Source: Giesbergeria sp.
GTDB taxonomy: Bacteria; Pseudomonadota; Gammaproteobacteria; Burkholderiales; Burkholderiaceae_C
Direction: 5' to 3'
Assembly: GCA_030690515.1 (NCBI GenBank)
Contig: JAUYGP010000599.1
Span: 1-11,259 of the forward strand
DNA: 11,259 nucleotides
Part shown: positions 6,944 through 11,259 of the stretch, piece after piece
Layout of the letters: every line of letters starts with the position of its first letter
How positions within the stretch are numbered: position 1 is the first letter of the stretch
Notes under the pieces: generated by a model
Told to the model about the DNA's origin: nothing
Databases searched by the model: none
What the model saw: the letters and a program-made list of their open reading frames with translations, nothing else
Program-made: the position numbers and the translations under genes

Positions 6944-8422
6944 TCAAGCGCCGAAACAACCGCCACCACGGCGTTCATTGGGTTTTTCCTGGTAGTAGCG
7001 CTGCTTTTCAACATACATGGCTTTGTCTGCACGGTGCAGCGTCGCCTCGACCTGATCGCCCGAGGTGCACGAAGCCGTGCCGATGGCCAGGCTCAAATGC
7101 TGCCCAGGGTAAAACTGGTTGCTGATGTCTGCCAGGGAGGTGATTCGCTCCTGCACTCCCAGCGCACCCCGTTCATCGATACCCGGTAGCAACACCGTAA
7201 ATTCATCTCCGCCGACACGCGCAGCGCAGGCGGAGGCTTCCACTGCCTTAGCCAGCACCTCTCCCACCCGGCGCAGCAGTGCATCGCCCGCAGCATGCCC
7301 ATGCTCGTCGTTGATGAGCTTGAGGCCATTGAGATCGATGGTGATGACGCTCAAAGGCCAGGGCCCCTTGCGCGTGATACGGTTGAGTTCCTCGACGTAG
7401 AAGGTTCGGTTTCGCAACTGGGTGAGCACATCGTGCTTGCCCAAATATTCAAGATAAGCCTCAGCCTTCTTGCGCGCCGTGATGTCCACCAGTGACAACA
7501 GGACCAGATCCCAACTCTCCTGCTGGTCCACCAGCACCGAGAACTGCATATGGATGTACACGGGTTCCCCCGACAGACCATAGTTGACCACTTCGCGCTG
7601 CTGGAACAGCTTGCCCTCCCACAGATCCTGCAACTGCTCGGCAAACGAATCATGCATCTCCCCCCGGAAAATGCGCCCAATATTGTTGAGCAGTTCGTCC
7701 TTGTCCACGGCGCCAAACATTTTCAGGGTCAACTGATTGATATCGATGACCCGTATCTCCTCCATGCAGCGCGAGACGAATTCAGGATGCACCTTGATGA
7801 AGGTCTTGAAATCGCGGATACCCTGGGCACGCACCCCATCCATGAGACGCTTGACGGCGGAGAAATCCTCGACCCACAGCGAGACTGGAGAATGCTCAAA
7901 CAGGTCACGTGCATAGCGCTCGCTGCGTTGTATTCGGAGGGCACTCTGCACCTGGGCGGTGTTGTCTTCCAGTGACACCAGCACGCGGCTCCAGGTGGCC
8001 TCATGCCCAGGAATGATGCGGGCACGGATGCCGACATCCAGACGCCGCCCATCCAAAGCGTAGTTGACCGTCTGGTTGGTGAACTCCAGTGAGCCCGACC
8101 ACAGTTGCGACAACTCATGGGCTACCTGGGTTTGCATGTCATCTCGAAAAACCTTGTCCAGGCTGTCCAGGAGCTCGGTCTGGCTGGATGCAGCAAAGAG
8201 TTCCAACGTGCGCTGATTGACACGCAATACCTTGTAGCAGGCAATGCACTGGTGCACCCTGGCCGAATCCTGTGCCAGGTGTTCAGTGAGGTCAGTAACA
8301 CCTTCGGCGCGCCAAGCATCGAACAACTGCTTGAGGGCACTGAAATCCTCCAGCCAGAGCGATGTCGGCGCCAGATCGAACATGTGCTCAAAATCGGTGC
8401 CTGAAGTAGCGGATGGCGACAC
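6944..8422 (-). CDS. Diguanylate cyclase with two duplicated PAS-type sensor modules
   Basis: This protein should make c-di-GMP from two GTP under control of its sensor modules. The start is GTG at 8422, giving 492 residues, because a perfect AGGAGG lies 7 bp upstream; the ATGs at 8446 and 8521 are less likely, the latter lying next to the terminator stem. There is no signal peptide or membrane segment, so it is probably cytosolic. Two PAS-type modules (about 18-157 and 178-317) align without gaps and share SLWxEDFSAxK. The second ends in LVDITARKKAEAYLEYL, the usual helical linker into GGDEF. The GGDEF domain (about 322-479) has DVLTQLRNR, the metal aspartate D363 in ITIDLNGLKLINDEHGHAAGD, and an intact GGDEF at 404-408, so activity is expected. 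The inhibitory I-site RxxD is absent: EASA stands in its place. No EAL or HD-GYP domain is present. The C-terminus ends RRGGGCFGA, of unknown meaning. The ligand is unknown. Confidence 0.92.
   Translation of the reverse strand: MSPSATSGTDFEHMFDLAPTSLWLEDFSALKQLFDAWRAEGVTDLTEHLAQDSARVHQCIACYKVLRVNQRTLELFAASSQTELLDSLDKVFRDDMQTQVAHELSQLWSGSLEFTNQTVNYALDGRRLDVGIRARIIPGHEATWSRVLVSLEDNTAQVQSALRIQRSERYARDLFEHSPVSLWVEDFSAVKRLMDGVRAQGIRDFKTFIKVHPEFVSRCMEEIRVIDINQLTLKMFGAVDKDELLNNIGRIFRGEMHDSFAEQLQDLWEGKLFQQREVVNYGLSGEPVYIHMQFSVLVDQQESWDLVLLSLVDITARKKAEAYLEYLGKHDVLTQLRNRTFYVEELNRITRKGPWPLSVITIDLNGLKLINDEHGHAAGDALLRRVGEVLAKAVEASACAARVGGDEFTVLLPGIDERGALGVQERITSLADISNQFYPGQHLSLAIGTASCTSGDQVEATLHRADKAMYVEKQRYYQEKPNERRGGGCFGA
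7472..8371 (-). repeat. Tandem duplication of a PAS-type module within the cyclase gene
   Basis: Residues 18-157 (DNA 7952-8371) and 178-317 (DNA 7472-7891) align with no gaps at a constant 160-residue offset. By hand count about 50 of 140 residues are identical. Shared blocks are SLWxEDFSAxK, the N/Q-x-TL stretch before LF or MF, FRxxM, LWxG and VNYxL. It is an old protein-level duplication; DNA identity was not measured. Confidence 0.85.
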
Positions 8423-8429
8423 GGTAATT

Positions 8430-8435
8430 CCTCCT
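8430..8435 (-). promoter_or_regulatory. Consensus ribosome binding site that sets the cyclase start
   Basis: The minus strand reads AGGAGG followed by AATTACC and then GTG at 8422. The spacing of 7 bp is ideal. It is the strongest Shine-Dalgarno I noticed in the window and decides the start against the upstream ATGs at 8446 and 8521. Confidence 0.88.
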
Positions 8436-8483
8436 GATGCAATCATTGTCCTGGCCCCTCTCGATTCTGTATTGAACCGGTCG

Positions 8484-8514
8484 AAAAAAAACCGGCCTAG
8501 AAGGCCGGTTTTTT
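8484..8514 (-). terminator. Intrinsic terminator downstream of the DEAD-box helicase gene
   Basis: On the minus strand an 8-bp stem (8491-8498 with 8502-8509, core CCGGCCT/AGGCCGG, 3-nt loop) is followed by a T run (complement of the A's at 8484-8490). It starts 10 bp past the helicase stop. T's at 8509-8514 make the element symmetric, so it could also work on the plus strand, though no plus-strand gene ends here. It separates the helicase transcript from the cyclase gene. Confidence 0.93.
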
Positions 8515-8524
8515 CATGCAACGA

Positions 8525-10372
8525 TCAGCGCGCGGGGCGGGCTGGGCGCTTGCGGGCATCGTGCGGAACGAAAGGCTTGCCTGCTCCCGGCTTGGAGAAC
8601 GATGGCGCCTGGCGCGGAGCAAACTCACCACGCGGGGCTGCGCCATCATGCCGTGGCGCAAAGCCACCACGGGGCTGTTCACCAAAGCCCGGCTTGCGGC
8701 CAAAACCTTCGCCGTCACGGCGTGGAGCAAAACCACGATCTTCGCGTCCACCGCCAAACCCACCCGGCGCAGGCCGACGGTCATCACTCGGGCGACCTTG
8801 TACACGCTGGCGGTCATTGAAGCCACCACCAAACCCACCGCCACCAGATCCACCACCAAAGCCGCCACGGTCAGCACCGCGCGACGGTGCGCCAAACTTG
8901 CGGTCACGACCGCCACCGCCATTGCCACCACGGTTCGCATAATCGGGCGCAGGGCGCGACGTGGGCATGCGTTGCATGGGCTCCAGGCCAGGAATCACGT
9001 CGGCCTTGAACTGCTGGCGGCTGTAGCCTTCAATGTCAAAGATCTTGCGACGATCGCGGAACTCAGCAAAGGTCACGGCCAGGCCATCGCGGCCTGCGCG
9101 GCCGGTACGGCCAATGCGGTGCGTATAGTCCTCAGCCTTCATGGGCAGGCCGTAGTTGAAAACGTGGGTCACGGTGGGCACGTCAATGCCACGCGCTGCC
9201 ACATCGGTGGCGACCAGAATTTGCACTTCACCGCCGCGCAGTGCCATCAGGCGGCGGTTGCGCAAACCCTGGCTCAAAGCGCCGTGCAGTGCCACGGCAC
9301 TGAAGCCTTCCTGCTGCAGGTCGGCAGCCAGGCCGTCGCACTCCACCTGGGTGCTGGCAAAAACGATGGCCTGGTTGATGGTCGTATCACGCAACCAGTG
9401 ATCCAGCATCTTGCGCTTGTGCTGGGCGTTGTCAGCCCAATACAGCATCTGCTTGATGTTGGCGTGTTTTTCCTGTGGCGAATCGATCTGGATCTTCTGC
9501 ACCGAAGAACCGCCGTCGTGCATCACGCGCATGGCAAGCTGCTGGATGCGGGGCGCAAACGTGGCGCTGAACATCATGGTCTGCTGGCGCTGGCTGGTCA
9601 GCTGGTTGATCTCGGCCAAATCATCAGAGAAGCCCAGGTCAAGCATGCGGTCGGCCTCGTCGACGACCAGGAACTGCACCTTGTCGAGCTTGATCTGCAT
9701 GGAACGCTGCAGGTCCAGCAGACGGCCAGGCGTCGCCACGACCAGGTCGGCGTTTTGCAACTTGGCGATCTGCAGCTGGTACGGCATGCCGCCCACCACA
9801 TTGGCCACGCGCAGGCCGCGCACATGCTTGACCAGGTCGATGGCATCGTGGGCCACCTGCTGTGCCAGTTCGCGCGTAGGGCACACGATCAGAGCACCTG
9901 GAATGGCTGGTTTGAAGTTGCGCGTATTGGTCGGGTCCTTGCGCTTGGCACGCTTCGGGGCGGCCTCGCCGCGCGCTACGGCTTCGGCTACAGACTTCTC
10001 GAACTCTGCACGGGAAGCCGCTTCGGCCTCTGCCTGCTGGCGGATCAGCGTGTGCAGCACGGGCAGCAGGAACGCGGCGGTCTTGCCGCTACCCGTCTGG
10101 CTGGAGACCATCAGATCGATGAAACGACCGCCTTCGGAGCCCGAACCCATGGCCAGGGGAATGGCCTTGAGCTGGACGCTGGTGGGCTGGGTATAGCCCA
10201 GGTCGGCGACGGCCTGTACCAGTTCGGGCGCCAGGCCCAGTTCGATAAAGCCATTGGGCTCAGCAGTCACGTCGGCGGCCAGATGCTCAGGGGCATCCTG
10301 CACGGAAATTTCGGCAACAAAGGAGGATTCAGCAGGCGCGAAGTCGCCCTGCACTTGGAAAGTGTCAGTCAT
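8525..10372 (-). CDS. DEAD-box ATP-dependent RNA helicase with Gly/Arg-rich tail
   Basis: This protein should unwind or remodel RNA using ATP. The 615-residue product has all helicase motifs in order: Q motif with Q67, motif I SQTGSGKT (91-98), Ia PTRELA (165-170), Ib TPGR (214-217), II DEAD (238-241), III SAT (269-271), V ATDVAARGID (388-397) and VI HRIGRTGRAGR (418-428). Between motifs I and Ia lies an insertion of roughly 45 residues (about 112-158), Ala/Glu-rich and then basic (KRAKRK). The tail (about 471-615) is rich in Gly, Arg, Phe and Pro and is probably disordered and RNA-binding. It resembles RhlE-type helicases of Burkholderiales, but I cannot assign RhlE, DbpA or another name safely. 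The ATG at 10372 is chosen over 10399 because the upstream one lies inside a hairpin; the Shine-Dalgarno is weak (GAG). It has its own promoter candidate and a terminator. Confidence 0.94.
   Translation of the reverse strand: MTDTFQVQGDFAPAESSFVAEISVQDAPEHLAADVTAEPNGFIELGLAPELVQAVADLGYTQPTSVQLKAIPLAMGSGSEGGRFIDLMVSSQTGSGKTAAFLLPVLHTLIRQQAEAEAASRAEFEKSVAEAVARGEAAPKRAKRKDPTNTRNFKPAIPGALIVCPTRELAQQVAHDAIDLVKHVRGLRVANVVGGMPYQLQIAKLQNADLVVATPGRLLDLQRSMQIKLDKVQFLVVDEADRMLDLGFSDDLAEINQLTSQRQQTMMFSATFAPRIQQLAMRVMHDGGSSVQKIQIDSPQEKHANIKQMLYWADNAQHKRKMLDHWLRDTTINQAIVFASTQVECDGLAADLQQEGFSAVALHGALSQGLRNRRLMALRGGEVQILVATDVAARGIDVPTVTHVFNYGLPMKAEDYTHRIGRTGRAGRDGLAVTFAEFRDRRKIFDIEGYSRQQFKADVIPGLEPMQRMPTSRPAPDYANRGGNGGGGRDRKFGAPSRGADRGGFGGGSGGGGFGGGFNDRQRVQGRPSDDRRPAPGGFGGGREDRGFAPRRDGEGFGRKPGFGEQPRGGFAPRHDGAAPRGEFAPRQAPSFSKPGAGKPFVPHDARKRPARPAR
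8528..8962 (-). repeat. Low-complexity Gly/Arg/Phe-rich coding region of the helicase tail
   Basis: This stretch encodes helicase residues 471-615. It is dominated by GGF, RGG and FGG steps. A short unit FAPR recurs three times (residues 548-551, 571-574 and 584-587), twice followed by R/H-D-G. Such tails bind RNA and often vary in length between related strains. Confidence 0.85.
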
Positions 10373-10393
10373 ATTTTTCTCACACGAAAACAC

Positions 10394-10412
10394 CCACAAG
10401 CGCAGCTTGTGG
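10394..10412 (-). promoter_or_regulatory. Hairpin in the helicase 5' leader, close to the start codon
   Basis: CCACAAG (10394-10400) pairs perfectly with CTTGTGG (10406-10412) around a 5-nt loop, a 7-bp stem. On the minus-strand transcript it ends 21 nt before the helicase ATG and is soon followed by a short TTTT run. It could be a weak attenuator or could affect access to the ribosome binding site. Confidence 0.5.
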
Positions 10413-10457
10413 TGGGTTCGTCAATGGTCAAAAAACATCAACCATCAAACGAAACCT

Positions 10458-10478
10458 GCGCCAGCGTCGCGCTGGTGC
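10458..10478 (-). promoter_or_regulatory. GC-rich hairpin in the helicase 5' leader
   Basis: The arms 10458-10466 and 10470-10478 pair over 9 positions with a 3-nt loop. On the minus-strand RNA one position is an A-C mismatch, leaving eight pairs. It lies about 86 nt upstream of the helicase ATG. No T run follows directly, so it is not a simple terminator. Confidence 0.5.
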
Positions 10479-10561
10479 GGGTGGGTATTCATCGCAACAT
10501 GGAAGGCCTTGGCCTGTTCCAGGATTTGCGGACCCAGTGTGTGAAGGGAGATGCACAAATA

Positions 10562-10583
10562 TTGCAGTGCATGTGCATTGCAA
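10562..10583. promoter_or_regulatory. Near-perfect 22-bp dyad just downstream of the candidate helicase promoter
   Basis: The left arm TTGCAGTGCAT and right arm GTGCATTGCAA are complementary apart from one G/T pair and the central TG. TGCA occurs four times within the dyad, every five or six bases. It covers roughly +1 to +22 of the transcript predicted from the promoter at 10591-10620, a typical operator position; as RNA it would form a hairpin at the 5' end. No regulator is known for it. Confidence 0.5.
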
Positions 10584-10590
10584 GTCTGCG

Positions 10591-10620
10591 ATTATCGCAC
10601 GACTTCGGGTTTTCCCGCAA
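10591..10620 (-). promoter_or_regulatory. Candidate sigma-70 promoter for the helicase gene
   Basis: On the minus strand TTGCGG (-35, complement of 10615-10620) is followed after 18 bp by GATAAT (-10, complement of 10591-10596), with TGC before it as an extended -10. The start would be near 10584, giving a leader of about 212 nt. The -10 sits inside the palindrome TGCGAT-T-ATCGCA (10587-10599). It begins within about 10 bp of the orn stop. Confidence 0.55.
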
Positions 10621-10625
10621 GCACC

Positions 10626-11204
10626 CTACAAAGACAGGAAGTTTGTCCGGTAATGCGCCAGTTCTTCGATGGACTCATGCACATCGGCCAGCGCCGTATG
10701 CTTCTGGGCTTTTTTGAAGCTGCTATAGGCCTCGGGCTTCCAGCGCTTGGCCAATTCCTTGAGAGTGCTCACATCCACGTTGCGGTAGTGGAAGAACGCT
10801 TCCAGGCGGGGCATATAGCGGGCCAGAAACCGCCGGTCCTGACCAATGCTGTTGCCGCACAGCGGCACCTTGCCCTTGGGCACATAGCGCGCCAAAAACT
10901 CGATGATCTGTTCCTGCGCCTGCTCTTCGGTCAGCACCGATGCCTTGACCTTGTCGATCAGTCCACTGCGGCCATGCGTGCCCTTGTTCCAGGCGTCCAT
11001 TTTCCCCAGCAGTTCATCCGACTGGTGGATCACCAGCACCGGGCCTTCTATCCGGGGCTCCAGCGATGGGCCGGTAACGACCACGGCGATTTCTATGATG
11101 CGCTCCACTTCGGGATCCAGCCCGGTCATTTCACAGTCGAGCCAGACCAGGTTCTGGTCGGATTTGGCCAGCAAGGGGGCTGGTGCAATGGGTGTTTGAG
11201 ACAT
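10626..11204 (-). CDS. orn: Oligoribonuclease
   Basis: Orn is a 3'-5' exoribonuclease that clears very short RNAs, above all dinucleotides including pGpG from c-di-GMP breakdown, in the cytosol. The DEDDh catalytic set is complete: D23 and E25 (WLDCEMTGLD), D123 (NSIGQDRRFL), H169 and D174 (HTALADVHESIEEL). Other family blocks are KMDAWNKGTHGRSGL (68-82) and YRNVDVSTLKELAKRW (140-155). The start is not certain. ATG at 11204 gives 192 residues (MSQTP); ATG at 11213 gives 195; the frame stays open to an ATG at 11255. None has a good Shine-Dalgarno, and the shorter form is closest to the family length of about 180. A small hairpin with a TTTT loop (10603-10621) follows the stop but lacks a T run, so transcription may continue into the helicase gene. 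Confidence 0.95.
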   Translation of the reverse strand: MSQTPIAPAPLLAKSDQNLVWLDCEMTGLDPEVERIIEIAVVVTGPSLEPRIEGPVLVIHQSDELLGKMDAWNKGTHGRSGLIDKVKASVLTEEQAQEQIIEFLARYVPKGKVPLCGNSIGQDRRFLARYMPRLEAFFHYRNVDVSTLKELAKRWKPEAYSSFKKAQKHTALADVHESIEELAHYRTNFLSL

Positions 11205-11259
11205 GGGCGGCATTGTCGCTGATGCCCTACACTCGCGCGACATGCCTGTAGACACCCCT

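Noticed and set aside
10603..10621. Terminator for orn.
   Set aside because: A small stem (CTTCGGG/CCCG-AAG with one bulge) has a TTTT loop but no T run after it, and it overlaps the candidate -35 of the helicase promoter.
8516..10717. A 733-codon open frame on the plus strand, antisense to the helicase gene.
   Set aside because: The minus strand encodes a complete DEAD-box protein with every motif; the antisense frame has no recognisable domain and is a by-product of GC-rich codon use.
11242..11259. ATG on the plus strand followed by codons for MPVDTP, possibly the first codons of a gene diverging from orn.
   Set aside because: Only six codons lie in the window and no ribosome binding site is clear; sequence to the right is needed.
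1..11259. Mobile elements, CRISPR arrays, tRNA genes, toxin-antitoxin or other defence genes.
   Set aside because: Nothing in the reading frames or intergenic regions supports any of these; the window is core chromosome.

Overview
This is a GC-rich stretch of bacterial chromosome. The protein sequences and gene order (Ser/Thr kinase facing away from yicC-gmk-rpoZ-spoT, then greB, an MFS drug-efflux gene, a GGDEF protein, a DEAD-box helicase and orn) point to a betaproteobacterium of the order Burkholderiales, most likely family Comamonadaceae. This assignment rests on recalled family resemblance, not on a search. There are no rRNA or tRNA genes, insertion sequences, phage genes or CRISPR arrays, and no sign of recent gene transfer. 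It reads as core housekeeping DNA.

Layout. Positions 1-692 (minus) hold the N-terminal 230 codons of a Ser/Thr protein kinase that runs off the left edge. A 74-bp divergent promoter region follows. Next, on the plus strand, come yicC (767-1684), gmk (1721-2341) and rpoZ (2357-2560), closed by a clear intrinsic terminator at 2583-2612, and then the bifunctional (p)ppGpp enzyme gene spoT (2655-4931). greB (4924-5484, minus) meets spoT tail to tail with an 8-bp overlap. A Bcr/CflA-type MFS efflux gene (5696-6922, plus) diverges from greB. It converges with a diguanylate cyclase gene carrying two duplicated PAS-type modules (6944-8422, minus). Upstream of that lie a strong terminator (8484-8514) and a DEAD-box RNA helicase with a Gly/Arg-rich tail (8525-10372, minus). 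A 253-bp spacer with a candidate promoter, a dyad and two leader hairpins separates the helicase from orn (10626-11204, minus). The last bases of the window may hold the first codons of a divergent gene.

How the genes fit together. Much of the window concerns guanine-nucleotide signalling and RNA metabolism. Gmk makes GDP. SpoT makes and destroys (p)ppGpp. Omega (RpoZ) forms part of a known ppGpp site on RNA polymerase. GreB acts in the polymerase secondary channel. The GGDEF protein should make c-di-GMP, and Orn removes pGpG, the breakdown product of c-di-GMP. YicC, the helicase and Orn all act on RNA. The grouping of gmk, rpoZ and spoT is common in proteobacteria; the rest of this functional link is inference.

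I did not find a convincing new multi-gene system. The best leads are regulatory: a compact divergent promoter that may share one -10 element between the kinase and yicC, and a promoter-dyad-hairpin arrangement upstream of the helicase. Further leads are the gapless internal duplication in the cyclase, whose product-inhibition site is missing, and several start-codon corrections.
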